Shown: positions 42,439 through 53,493 of the stretch, piece after piece | Numbering within the stretch: the stretch's first letter is position 1 | How the letters are laid out: each line of letters begins with the position of its first letter | Origin: Hygrophila difformis | Lineage: Eukaryota; Streptophyta; Magnoliopsida; Lamiales; Acanthaceae | Length of the DNA stretch: 64,000 nucleotides | Direction: 5' to 3' | NCBI GenBank assembly: GCA_030278955.1 | Contig: JAOANR010000004.1 | Coordinates: 57,561,120 to 57,625,119 of the forward strand | Notes under the pieces: generated by a model | Databases searched by the model: none | Seen by the model: only the letters and a program-made list of their open reading frames with translations | Told to the model about the DNA's origin: nothing | Position numbers and translations under genes: made by a program

Positions 42439-43785
42439 TCACTGGCGAGCAGGGGGTGGTGGTGGTGGTATGTTGAAGTGGTGGACAATAGCTTTGAGGG
42501 CATCTTTCATTTCCTTCAGTTCTTCTTTCACTCCCTTTAGCTCTTCCTTCTGTTGTGCTAACTCCTCATTTAATTGATCAAATCGGGCCTGGAAGTAGGT
42601 GGAAGGTGGGCTTGGAGTGTCATCCTCCGATGGAGAAGTATGTGCAGGGGCTGGAAGTGTAAGAAGTGGTTGTGCATCACGGCTTGAGGAAGGTGTGTCT
42701 GTGCTTGAAATTGGTTGGTTATTGAAGTACAATTGCCCTTTTTCAGCTGTAATCACTTGCAATGTCTTCAGGCAAGCGATGTCAAGGGGTGCTGGAAGGC
42801 ATGCCTTGTGCAATGAAAGAGAAGCAAGATAGGAATCAGAGACATCAGAAATTAAGCCTAAATTAAGTGCCAAATGTGTGATATAAGAGCCATGAATTAG
42901 ATTCCTCCCTTTCGTGGTGAGAACAGTAGCAAATTCCATAGCAATCCAATAGGCAAAATTGAGACGAACTTTATATATCATTGCCCACAATGCATATAGC
43001 CCTGCTTTGGCTACATTACTGGCGCCTTCTTTCCTGCCCAAAAGATTGAATGCAATGAATTTGTACATAAACTTTAATGCTCCATTTTTTATAGTGTTAG
43101 ATTTTGCATGAGTGTACGTGAATGGGAATAGAGGCTCTGAGGAGATGGCATTCCAGAAATCCCAAAATTTATATGAAAAGTTATCATGGTAATCACACAG
43201 ACTTCCTAAGTAATCCACACTCGTGGCTTCCTCTTCAGTAATCACTCCTAAAGCTAGATTGAAACCAGTTAATGAATGAGAGAAAATTTTGTTCATCAAT
43301 CTAAATTGTATAACATTGGGAGTGTTAAGATCAAATGTAGAGGGCAATTTGAACTCAAAAGTAGAATAAAACTCAAGCACAAGTTCAGAAATTGCCGGTG
43401 CATTCATGGAAGCAAGCCTTGACCAACCTATGTTAGATAAATATGTGTGTACCTGGTCGGTGATTTTCAATTTCTCAAGAGTGGGGTAATGGAGACTTTT
43501 ACCTGTGATGATGTTCCTTTTGCTTTCTTGGCACTTTACATACCTGTCTTGATCTTTCTGCTTTGTGAATCTGAGGAACCCTCCAATTGTTTTTTCAACC
43601 GCCATTTGCCTAGCCTTGGCACGTGACCGTTGTCCATTTGTAGAAGTAGAAGGCCCTTGGACAAAGATGGTGGGTATCAAGTTTGGGGGTGTGGTTTTCT
43701 TTTTCTGAATGTTGCCTTTGGACTTGGCAATTTGTGTACAACTTTTTGAAGAAGTGGCCTGAGCTTTTCCTTTTTCTCTACCCAT
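42439..43785 (-). CDS. Env-position ORF, Athila ORF1-like protein of unknown function
   Basis: This 448-residue product starts at MGREKG, 5 bases after the putative splice acceptor. The open frame extends 17 codons upstream into the intron-like segment, so I prefer the internal ATG. It has a basic, Lys/Ser-rich N-terminus, a globular middle (about 80-330) with Trp/Tyr-rich blocks such as FWDFWNAI and LYALWAMIYKV, a Ser/Pro/Thr-rich linker, and a C-terminal coiled coil (QLNEELAQQKEEL...) ending in a proline run. The middle resembles proteins annotated in plants as Athila ORF-1 or putative plant transposon proteins. I see no signal peptide or clear membrane segment, so 'env' refers only to position. 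A and B copies keep just the ends. Confidence 0.75.
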   Translation of the reverse strand: MGREKGKAQATSSKSCTQIAKSKGNIQKKKTTPPNLIPTIFVQGPSTSTNGQRSRAKARQMAVEKTIGGFLRFTKQKDQDRYVKCQESKRNIITGKSLHYPTLEKLKITDQVHTYLSNIGWSRLASMNAPAISELVLEFYSTFEFKLPSTFDLNTPNVIQFRLMNKIFSHSLTGFNLALGVITEEEATSVDYLGSLCDYHDNFSYKFWDFWNAISSEPLFPFTYTHAKSNTIKNGALKFMYKFIAFNLLGRKEGASNVAKAGLYALWAMIYKVRLNFAYWIAMEFATVLTTKGRNLIHGSYITHLALNLGLISDVSDSYLASLSLHKACLPAPLDIACLKTLQVITAEKGQLYFNNQPISSTDTPSSSRDAQPLLTLPAPAHTSPSEDDTPSPPSTYFQARFDQLNEELAQQKEELKGVKEELKEMKDALKAIVHHFNIPPPPPPARQ

Positions 43786-43790
43786 GTGTA

Positions 43791-44220
43791 CTGCACGCAG
43801 AAAATTACCACACAACAAAGTAGTCTCCACACACAATAAACAATTTGCACAAGACAGGTTTTCAATTAATTCTCACTAATTGCACAAAATGACAAAGACA
43901 GAGACAGATTCCCAACTACCACCACTTGTACCTTTCACCAGAAAAAGAATAGAATTTTCACAATTTCCAATCTCACACAAAACACCAATTTTGTCAAATC
44001 CAACAACAAAAATATGTTACTTTGCCCTTTTCACAGTACCAATTCTCAAGACATCACAGTAGATATTCAACTTTCAAAATTCAATTGACACAAATATATC
44101 ATATCATAGTAAATCCAGAAAATCTAGAGCATGTTCTTCTTGCAATTTCACCAAACAAGAGATATCAAAGAAACACAATTACCACAGTCCATTGCTTCAT
44201 AAAAATTGAAATGATATTAC
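43791..44220 (-). other. Putative intron of the env-position transcript (D)
   Basis: On the minus strand it begins GTAATATC after CTCCGG and ends TTTTCTGCGTGCAG, 430 bp. The acceptor lies 5 bases from the start of the only full-length env-position ORF. Confidence 0.65.
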
Positions 44221-44345
44221 CCGGAGCAGAAGTGGAGGATGGTGGCTCGAACTAGAAGGATATTGGCCCGTCGCGGGTGGCGAAACAGTGGTGGCCGGAG
44301 AACAGAGGCGGCGGAGCTAGGGTTCCGGCGAGGGGCGACGGAGAC
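44221..44345 (-). other. Truncated GC-rich block (D)
   Basis: Only about 125 bases of the CpG-rich segment remain before the rearrangement breakpoint. Confidence 0.6.
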
Positions 44346-44742
44346 TGAAGCAGCGGGAGTATAACCGGGGATTGGATTTATGTTCCAACACATGGTGATA
44401 AGATTATGAATTAAACCATGGTCAAGCAATCAACTACTACATTCTGTGATATATATACCTGTGCATTGGGAGGCCAACACAGTGATGGTTTTACACATAG
44501 TCACTTGTGTTCTACACATACACCATGTGTCCCCTGGCTTCTTTACTCAAACGGCGTGCGGTCTTTTCAATCTCTGGATCGTAATTCTTTCCACCACTTA
44601 GGATATGCTTACGAATAGCTCACCACTTGGAATAAGTGGCAAACATAATATCCCTGGCTTCTTTACTCAAACGGCGTGCGGTCTTTTCAAAATACAACAT
44701 TGTTTGCATTAAAAACATAATATTTGAGATGTTTTTAATTCT
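44346..44742. other. Scrambled filler of retrotransposon pieces
   Basis: A B leader piece in plus orientation (about 44428-44456, the complement of B2 sequence near 37064-37090) is followed by ACCTGTGCATTGG. Then come two separate copies of the first part of A gag, minus strand (about 44532-44600 and 44652-44688), with unplaced sequence between. This is typical of repeated template jumps. Confidence 0.7.
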
Positions 44743-44917
44743 TTGTATTTGATGATATTTTTATGCATATGTCAACTTAAATTGTTTGAGAAAATTAATA
44801 AAAATGGCCTTGATTGGATTGATTTTTGGGACATTGGTTTTGTAGGAAAGGTGGCAAAATTTCCAACATTGGGCAGCCTATTTTGAAGTGTTGGGCGTGC
44901 CCACGCCTAAGGTCCAA
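44743..44917 (+). repeat. LTR A fragment, plus strand
   Basis: Matches LTR A from about base 10 to just beyond the GCGTGCCCACGC palindrome, then joins a minus-strand PBS. Confidence 0.85.
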
Positions 44918-44918
44918 A

Positions 44919-44936
44919 TCCCCGGCAACGGCGCCA
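44919..44936 (-). other. Primer binding site downstream of the A2 3' LTR
   Basis: The tRNA-Asp PBS lies on the wrong (3') side of an LTR that also has a PPT on its 5' side, as at 16973-16990. Confidence 0.88.
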
Positions 44937-44941
44937 AAAAT

Positions 44942-46553
44942 TGCTAGCTCGTCGCAAAGCTGCAAATTAAATATTAGTCCTACACCACAGAAGAAGATAA
45001 ATAAATGTAATATATATAGTGAGTAGGGTCGTCTCCACAGGGAACTTGCTCAAAGAGTTTATTTTCAATCACTTGATTAATTATAAATTATATTTATATT
45101 TATAAAGATGGGGGGATTTGATTTCAACTAAACTAGTAAAAAGAAAATAACAATTAAACAAAAACAAAAACAAATGCAAGGTAACAAGTGAGCTCTTTAG
45201 GATAATTAAAACTCTAGTTTAGGCATGAATTATGTATTGGATATGGAATTGATCATTGACATGCATTTAACTTAATTGGCTAATTGACTAAATTGGTTAA
45301 AGTTGGTCTACAAGCGTTTCCCAACCAATTTTTCCATACTTATTCGATGGCTTAGGTACGACCATAAGCCATTCCCCTAATCAAGTGTGAATACTAGGTA
45401 CGACCATAGCATAACATGACTTGATAGCATTTAGCACAAGAAAAACCCAATTCGATTCAACACTAATCCTACGAGGTAGTGTTTAAAACCGATTTTAATC
45501 CCTCACTAGAGTATTCTTCCTCTAGTTTGCTACTTGATTGGAAAAATACACAATTACGGATGCACATCCCAATCTAGCAATAAATTACTCAATCAACACG
45601 CGGCCGCTATATCAATCAAGCAATTCAAAACATAATTAATAGAGGAATTAAAAATACCCAATTCAATTAAGCATAAAAATATGTCAACAAAATAAGTCTC
45701 ACAATTCCATATCCACACACAAATTCAAAACCTAAACTAGATAAGAAAACTACTCACAATCCATCCAAAACATAACCAAATCCATACAATCCAACATGGT
45801 AATCAATTATAGAAATAGAACAAGAAAATCACCCACGAAGGATCGAATCCTTATTGCCCTTGGAATCCTCCAATTTTGTAAGTGCCAACAAAAATGGAGT
45901 CTCCTCTCTAGTGTGTCTCCAATGGTTGGAATCCCTCTTGTGCTCTTCAATGGTTGGAACCTCTTTTGGTGGAAAATTGGCCAAAGTGTATTCTTTTGTG
46001 GAATAATGGCCAATGTGTTGTGTGTGTGTTGTAATGGCTTGTATGTTGTGTGTTTTGTGCTCTTTGGTCTCCTCCTATTTATAGCAAAACAAGACCAATT
46101 TTTAATTCTTCTTCCTCCCTTTTTTGCATGTTCATGGTAGTGGCCTCCTCAATTGCATCCAAAAACCTCCCTCAATTGCATCCAAAACCATCAACATCAT
46201 AGCCTTTGATTATTCTTGTGTAATTGATTCCCAAGGATTTGATGCCCAAAGATTTGATGCCATAATAAAAATCTGAAAATTGATGCCCAAAGATTTAGAT
46301 GCTTCAATTTAGCCCCAAGGATCTTTTTGCAAATTTTGATGCTTCACACATAGACCCCACAGCTGGGAATTGGACCTTAGGCGTGGGCACGCCCAACACT
46401 TCAAAATAGGCTGCCCAATGTTGGAAATTTTGCCACCTTTCCTACAAAACCAATGTCCCAAAAATCAATCCAATCAAGGCCATTTTTATTAATTTTCTCA
46501 AACAATTTAAGTTGACATATGCATAAAAATATCATCAAATACAACATATATCA
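44942..46553 (-). repeat. LTR A, long variant (3' LTR of A2)
   Basis: 1612 bp, TG...CA. It includes the long-variant insert near 45870-45925 and several further differences from the A1 LTRs. Confidence 0.9.
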
Positions 46554-46568
46554 ACTCCCCCACACCTA
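46554..46568 (-). promoter_or_regulatory. Polypurine tract of A2
   Basis: On the minus strand TAGGTGTGGGGGAGT, identical to A1. Confidence 0.85.
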
Positions 46569-46796
46569 ATCCATGCTTGTCCTCAAGCATATATCAAGAC
46601 CAAATATCAAAAGTGCATGCCAAACCAAGTATCATTCAACCATGTCAAAGTTTCATCAAAATCAAGGTATGCAAAGCCAACTATCCTCACAAAATGGGAA
46701 AATATAATAAGAGATCACTCACCCTCAAGTGTTTAGGCTAGATTTTACTCAATACGCATAGAGAACTATCAATCCCATAGGCTTGCTATCAAATCA

Positions 46797-47051
46797 CAGT
46801 AAATTCACATCTCAAATAAGAACATGATGCTCATAATCAAAGGGTCTTTATTAGGGTTGTAACGGGGCTAAGGTTGGGGTAGGAAAATATGGAATATGTA
46901 GGTTAAAAGGAATTGAGGAAATTGTCTAACCATCAAAACATGCTACGAAACATAAGTTGCACAAATTCTTTTTGACATCAATGATCATGCTGCTCTCAAA
47001 ATAAAGAATTACACTTGCAGCTAATACAAACATGTCTGCCTCTCTCTCTTT

Positions 47052-47083
<32 letters not shown>

Positions 47084-48955
47084 TTTTTGGGTGGCCTTCA
47101 ATAGCTTGGTACGTTTATGAGAGGAATTCCATTGTCTGAAAATTGCAGACAGAACTTCAACTCTTTGTTCATAACACTCCGGTTAGAGGAACACGTTCCA
47201 AACTATTTATTTCCACTGCCCTGGTATTTTTTTTTCTTTTTTTCTTTTTTTTTCTTTTTTTTTTTTAGAGAGAGGCAGTACAATAACAAAATCATATGTC
47301 GAATACAAAAACTCAATCAACTCACATCAAGTGCAACCTTTAACCAAAATCACATGTAATGATACTTAAACAAATTTCCTCATGTTCCTAGGGTTCAAAT
47401 GAGTGTATGGCCATAATCGAAGAAAAAGGTCTCAGGCTAAGGGGTTAAACATGAACCAAGAAAAATGGATATATCATCAAAAGGCTCAGAGTGGTTCACT
47501 AAAGGATAAACATGGGTTAAGGGGAAAACAAGGCCAAAATGGGGTATTCCTAGTGCCCTTATCATTTTATTTGCATCAAGATTCAAAAATGAGAGTACAA
47601 TCAACTATGTATAATCAAGCAAGTTCTAGAAAATCAAGTCTCATGCGTTTCACACAACAAGAAAATTTGAGCAAATATGTGATGGTTTTTTTTTTTTTTT
47701 TTTTTTTTGGATTTTTTGTTTTGTTTTTTTTTTTTTTTAAAAAAAAAGGCTCAAATAGCTCACTTAGGGTTAAGTGATAGAAAACTAAGCATACCCCTCA
47801 ATTAATTTGACTAAGAACATGACAAACTAAGCATATGTCACTTGATTAGTCACCAAGCTTACGAATATCCTGCACAAAACATTGGGCAACATAATAATCA
47901 CAGTAAATTCACATCTCAAATAAGAACATGATGCCCATAATCAAAGGGTCTTTATTAGGGTTGTAACGGGGCTAAGGTTGGGGTAGGAAAATATGGAGTA
48001 TGTAGGTTAAAAGGAATTGAGGAAATTGTCTAACCATCAAAACATGCTACGAAACATAAGTTGCACAAATTCTCTTTGACATCAATGATCATGCTGCTCT
48101 CAAAATAAAGAATTACACTTGCAGCTAATACAAACATGCCTGCCTCTCTCTTTTTTCTTTTTTTTTTTATATATATATTTAAAACATTTTTTTTTTGGTG
48201 GCCTTCAATAGCTTGGTACGTTTATGAGAGGAATTCCATTGTCTGAAAATTGCAGACAGAACTTCAACTCTTTGTTCATAACACTCCGGTTAGAGGAACA
48301 CGTTCCAAACTATTTATTTCCACTGCCCTGGTATTTTTTTCTTCTTTTTTTTTTCTTTTTTTTTTTTTTTCTTTTTTTTTTTTTGAGAGGCAGTACAATA
48401 ACAAAATCACATGTCGAATACAAAAACTCAATCAACTCACATCAAGTGCAACCTTTAACCAAAATCACATGTAATGATACTTAAACAAATTTCCTCATGT
48501 TCCTAGGGTTCAAATGAGTGTATGGCCATAATCGAAGAAAAATGTCTCAGGCTAAGGGGTTAAGCATGAACCAAGAAAAATGGATATATCATCAATAGGC
48601 TCAGAGTAGTTCACTAAAGGATAAACATGGGTCAAGGGGAAAACAAGGCCAAAATGGGGTATTCCTAGTGCCCTTATCATTTTATTTGCATCAAGATTCA
48701 AAAATGAGAGTACAATAACTATGTATAATCAAGCAAGTTCTAGAAAATCCAGTCTCATGCGTTTCACACAACAAGAAAATTTGAGCAAATATGTGATGAG
48801 TTTTTTTTTTTTATTTTTTATTTTTTTATTTTTTATTTCATGGATTTTTTTTTTTTTAAAAAAAAGCTCAAATTTAAAAAAAAGGCTCAAATAGCTCACT
48901 TAGGGTTAAGTGATAGAAAACTAAGCATACCCCTCAATTAATTTGACTAAGAACA
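46797..48955 (-). repeat. Tandem duplication of about 1.1 kb in the A2 3' region
   Basis: 46797-47826 and 47901-48955 are two copies of one segment, each with the conserved block (47088-47228 and 48196-48333). They differ mainly in homopolymer lengths. About 75 bases of filler join them, including CTTACGAATATCCTGCAC, which resembles family B gag. Confidence 0.82.
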
Positions 48956-49066
48956 TGGCAAACTCTACAATAGTCAAGCAATGCACATAAGACTTGGCAA
49001 GACAACACAAGAGGACAAACTAGGAAGTTCAAAAATCATATTCATGTGTAAGCATGTCCCTAAAAA

Positions 49067-49083
49067 TCCCCCCACACCTAAAT
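49067..49083 (-). promoter_or_regulatory. Internal PPT-like G tract (A2)
   Basis: On the minus strand TTAGGTGTGGGGGGATT, identical to A1. Confidence 0.65.
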
Positions 49084-49259
49084 CATGCAATGTCCCTATT
49101 GCAAAATAAAGATGAAATTAAGAGGAGGGGATAAGAACTTCCCTGGATTAGGTGGAGGCGCCCGCGGGGCCTATTGTTTGGCCCGGAGGATCTCTAAAAT
49201 AGAGTCCATCTTTGCTTTAAGGCGAGCCTGGGAAGTTTGAATTTCGGTCTGAGATGCTT

Positions 49260-49334
49260 TCAAGGTGGCAACTTTGTTGGACCTTTCTTTGTTGGGGGTT
49301 TAGATCGAGTAGCCGGGGTGTTGTTTCTCCCCAT
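49260..49334 (-). pseudogene. Remnant of the env-position ORF (A2)
   Basis: The same 24-codon remnant as at 13758-13832, inverted. Confidence 0.5.
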
Positions 49335-49343
49335 TGTAGGTCC

Positions 49344-49748
49344 CTGCACTCAGAAAATTCCACAAACAACCAAGTAGCAACGAGAATAGCACAATTCAAT
49401 ACCCCTAGAGCTAACCACAGTTTTAAATCCAGACTAGCCTATGCTCAACCAATCTTAATTCACAATTTGCACACTTCAATTGGTCATATCATCTTGATTT
49501 ACAGAAATCACCAATGGAATCAATCAAACTAAGCCAAGATTCAAGTTGATATCTGAATACACGAATAATCTCAATTTACCAAGCATATACTAAGATCAGT
49601 GTGCACAGCAATACCAATTGTTAACCAAAAGCAGACACAAAATTCCAAATTAATTGCAACAAAGACAGATTTTTAAGCACTCAACATCAAACCAAACGGG
49701 AAGACAGATTGGGATGAATTGCAAAATAGAATGAACCTGATTGTGAAC
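49344..49748 (-). other. Putative intron of the env-position transcript (A2)
   Basis: 405 bp, the same length and ends as in A1. Confidence 0.6.
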
Positions 49749-50392
49749 CTTTTTGCAGCGGTGGTGGGCAGAGGGCGGCTCTGGTGGCGTGGGGCGGCGG
49801 CGGCGACTGGAGGCGGCGAGCGGAAGAGATGGCGAGGGGCGGATCTGAGGTCAGGAGTGGCGGCGCTCGCGACTGGTGCGGCGACGGCGGTGGTGCTTTG
49901 AAGGTGGCGACGATCCGCGACTGAGGGCGGCGATGGCGTCGATTCGCGACTGAGGGGCGGCGATGGCGTCGATTCGCGACTGAGGGGCGGCGGACGGAGC
50001 GGCGCGAGGTGGAGGCGCGACGGCGAGAGAGAGGAGGCTGCGGCGTTCGGTGGAGCGGAAGGCGTTCGGCGATGGCGTTCGGCGAGGAGAGAGACAGGCG
50101 TTCGGCGATGGCGGCGGCGGCGAGCTGGGCGGCGGTGGGAGAGAGGATGCTGCGGCGTTGGCTCGAGCTTGAACGCGGAGGCGCGTGGTGGCTCGCGGTG
50201 GCGAGGACGGCGCTGCGACGGAGGCTGCGGCGCTGTCGAATCCGCGAGAGAGACGGGCGGCGGACGGCGGACAGGGGTGGTGGTGTGCGGTGGCCGGCGG
50301 TGGGTGGTGTTCCGGCGGGCAGGTAGGGTTCCGGCGGGGTGAGGGAGAGAGAGAGAGAGAGGGAGAGAGAAAAGATCTAGAGTTGTGTAGGT
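49749..50392 (-). other. GC-rich block, candidate leader exon (A2)
   Basis: Inverted copy of 12700-13343, including the 30-bp repeats and the CT-rich run (here GA-rich, 50339-50373). Confidence 0.6.
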
Positions 50393-50439
50393 TTTGCTTA
50401 TTGTGGGCTTGAAATATGCAGGCTATTTTTATTCCTTAT

Positions 50440-50702
50440 GTGTGCCCACGCCTAAGACTCCCATTTAGCCTGGTGGACTTCCTTCCTTCCACTCCAATAC
50501 CAGTGTATATTTACTCCTTGAGCGTGCCCACGCGCAAAGCTTCAAATTATCCTGTTTATCCCTCTTTTTACTTGAACCCAAATTCCAGTGTAATTTTACT
50601 CCTTATGCGTGCCCACGCGCAAGGCTTCTAATTACTCTGTTTATCCATTTTTTTTCCTTATGAATTCAAGAATGAATTTTGCTCTTAAGTGTGCCCACGC
50701 AA
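50440..50702 (-). repeat. Array of GCGTGGGCACGC palindromes (A2)
   Basis: Four copies in the inverted order of A1. Confidence 0.75.
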
Positions 50703-50823
50703 AACACCAATTTTTACTCTGCAACTCCAAAAGCTCCTGAAATCAACAATTGAAATCAAAAACCAAAGAAAACTTTATTAGACTCGAAAATTCAACTAAA
50801 CAAAGCGAAATTTAAATATGAAA

Positions 50824-50841
50824 CTTGGGTTGCCTCCCAAG
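50824..50841 (-). promoter_or_regulatory. Conserved post-pol hairpin (A2)
   Basis: Same 18-base stem-loop, minus strand. Confidence 0.72.
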
Positions 50842-50890
50842 AAGCGCCTTTCTTTTAAGTCTTTGGCTAGACATATCGTCAAAGTTCCAA

Positions 50891-53479
50891 TTAACATTTT
50901 CCCACTTGGGACTTCTGGGAGTCATATACTCCACTTCTTTTCTTTGCAAATCCCTTGTAATATGGCTTAAGTTGGAAACCATTTACATTCACCTTCTTGT
51001 CCAAGGCAAAACTTGGGGTTGCCATTTTATCAAAAGAATCATTGTTAGATTTAGTAAATGGACAAATCTCACAAGAACAACTCTTACCTTGATCAAATAA
51101 TGAAGAAGATCCACAAAATTTCATACCATTTTCTTTTAAAAGTGGTGGATCTTCCTTGTACACCATGACATCCTCTTGCATCTCTTTCCACACTTCCTGC
51201 ACACAACTATCAAGTATATCCACTCCACACAATTCATTAGATTCCATAGGGTATTTCATAGCATCAAAAATGTTAAATTTTATTTGTTCCCCATCAAATT
51301 CCATTGTGAGAGTTCCATTTTTTACATCAATTTTAGTTTGCGCAGTGCTCATAAAAGGTCTTCCTAGCAAAATAGGTGAGGGATTTGGTGAGTTTTCGTC
51401 ATGCATGTCCAAAATATAGAAATCAACAGGAAATATTAACTCATTAACTTGAACTAGGACATCCTCTATAATCCCTTCAGGGTAAGCATTAGTCCTATCC
51501 GCTAATTGAATTATTATGCCCGTTTCTTTAAGTTGTCCAATGTTCAAAGAGTTAAAAATAGATCTAGGCATTACATTAATAGCAGCACCTAAATCTAACA
51601 TAGCCCTTTTTACCTCCATTTTACCTATCTTGCATGGAATGACAAACATACCGGGATCTCCGCATTTTTGTGGAAGTTTCCTTTGAAGCATAGCGGATAC
51701 ACTTTCTCCCGCTATCACCTTCTCATCTCCTCTCAATTTTTGCTTGTTGGAACACAAGTCCTTTAGAAACTTTGCATATCAAGGGATCTGCTTGATTGCA
51801 TCTAACAAGGGAATGCTCAATTCCACTTTTTTAAACACCTCCATGATTTCCTTGTCCTTGTCTCCCTTTGAAGGCTTCACCAACCTATGAGGAAAAGGAG
51901 CAATATTAGATTTTGGAGTAATTGGTAAATTTAATTTTACCTTATCACTTGATTTTTGTGCTTCTTGCTCCATTTCTTTTTCAATTTCATCCTCTGCCTT
52001 TTCCTTTGAAACGATCTCTTTTGGACCTTCTAATTCCTTTCCACTTCTCAGCGTCATTGCACTAACATTTCCAGGATTAGCATGTGTTTGAGCAGGCAAT
52101 TTTCCTTTTTCCCTTTGCTTCATATCACGTACCTCATTCACTACTTGGGACATTTGATCCTCCAAATTCTTTATACTTGTTCTAGTTTCCTGTTGAAATT
52201 GCAACATATTAGCTGCCATATTCTTAACTAGATCATGTAGAGAATTACCTGGGAAGGGAGCTTGTGGGGCTGCCCTTTGTTGTGGCGGCGGTGGAGCTGG
52301 TTGAAAACCCGGAGGTTGTTGTGTAGGAGCTTGTTGATTCCCATAACGCAAATTGGGATGATCCCTCCATCCCGGATTGTACGTGTTGGAAAATGGGTCG
52401 TAATTCCTCATTTGCACAAATCCAGCTGCATTAACTTCTACTTCCTCAGACAACGTGGGACAAGCATCAGTGGAATGATTCGTGTTTGAGCATATTCCAC
52501 AGGCCTTTACCTGTGCATTCCCTACAGCAAGCTTACGAACAAAAGATGTTAATTCAGTTAATTTTTGCTGTAAAGAACTTACTTCCCCAGCTTCTTTCAC
52601 TGGAACAACTTCCCTTGGCCCAAACTGCTGTGAATTCATTGCCATATTATTCAACAATGCCCAAGCCTCCTCCGGTGTCTTGTTCATAAGTGCACCTCCA
52701 CTTGCAGCATCTATAAGCATCCTGTCCATAGTGGTTAAACCTTCATAGAAATACTGGATTAGTAATTGCTCGGAAATTTGGTGTTGTGGACACCTAGTAA
52801 TAAGTTTATTGAACCTATCCCAGTATTCGAAAAGTGACTCCCCTGTAGCTTGTTTAATACCACATATTTCTTTCCTCAGATTTGCAGCTCGAGAAGCAGG
52901 AAAATACTTCTCCAAAAACTTACGCTTCATCTCATTCCAAGTGGTGATACTACCTGCAGGAAGGTTGAACAACCAATCCTTTGCTGCATCTTTCAAGGAA
53001 AATGGAAATGCCCTTAGCTTGATTTGATCTTCAGTGACACCAGCTGGTTTCATGCTTGTACACACCACATCAAACTCCTGTAAGTGTTTGTGTGGTTCTT
53101 CTCCTGACAAACCATGAAAGTTAGGCAACAAATGTATTAGTCCAGTTTTCAACACAGAGGCCGCATTGTCGGCCACAGTAGGAAAAGTAATACAGAGTGG
53201 CTGTTGAGCCAAGTCAGGGGATGCTAGCTCCCTCAATGTTCTCTGTTGTGCCATAGCAGGTTGAGGAATTTCAGTTTCCTCTTCCACTTTTTTGCTTTCC
53301 TCAGAATCTGATGATGAACTTGAATCCTCCGCTATTTGAATTTCCAAATTGAGCAAAGGTGTTGACACCTCCGCTTTCTCTTCTTTCCTTCGTTCCCTGG
53401 CTTCTTTACTCAAACGGCGTGCGGTCTTTTCAATCTCTGGATCGTAATTCTTTTCACCACCACGATCTGTGCGAGGCAT
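50891..53479 (-). pseudogene. Gag-protease frame of A2 with one premature stop
   Basis: The same length (862 codons) and frame as A1, with only a handful of amino-acid differences, but codon 567 (CGA, Arg in A1) is TGA at 51779-51781. The change is C-to-T at a CpG, as expected from deamination of methylated cytosine. It removes the protease from the product and leaves gag intact. A frame extension beyond 53479 to 53548 comes from filler, not from the element. Confidence 0.9.
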
Positions 53480-53493
53480 ATACCAATAAGTGA

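Larger units (their letters stand above)
41326..44345 (-). mobile_element. Fragment D: B-like element carrying the env-position ORF
   Basis: The minus-strand order is GC-rich block, intron-like segment, ORF, internal G tract, conserved block, then a break at 41326. The LTRs and gag-pol are absent. The 3' region resembles B, but the ORF is complete, so this probably comes from the autonomous relative of A and B. Confidence 0.8.
44919..53493 (-). mobile_element. Element A2, inverted relative of A1
   Basis: Minus strand: gag-pro pseudogene, hairpin, palindrome array, GC-rich block, intron, ORF remnant and 3' region, all nearly identical to A1. Its 3' LTR (44942-46553) is the long, more diverged variant. 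The 5' LTR and PBS are missing, since the element breaks 14 bases before the gag start. A1 and A2 thus form a long inverted repeat about 30 kb apart. Confidence 0.85.
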
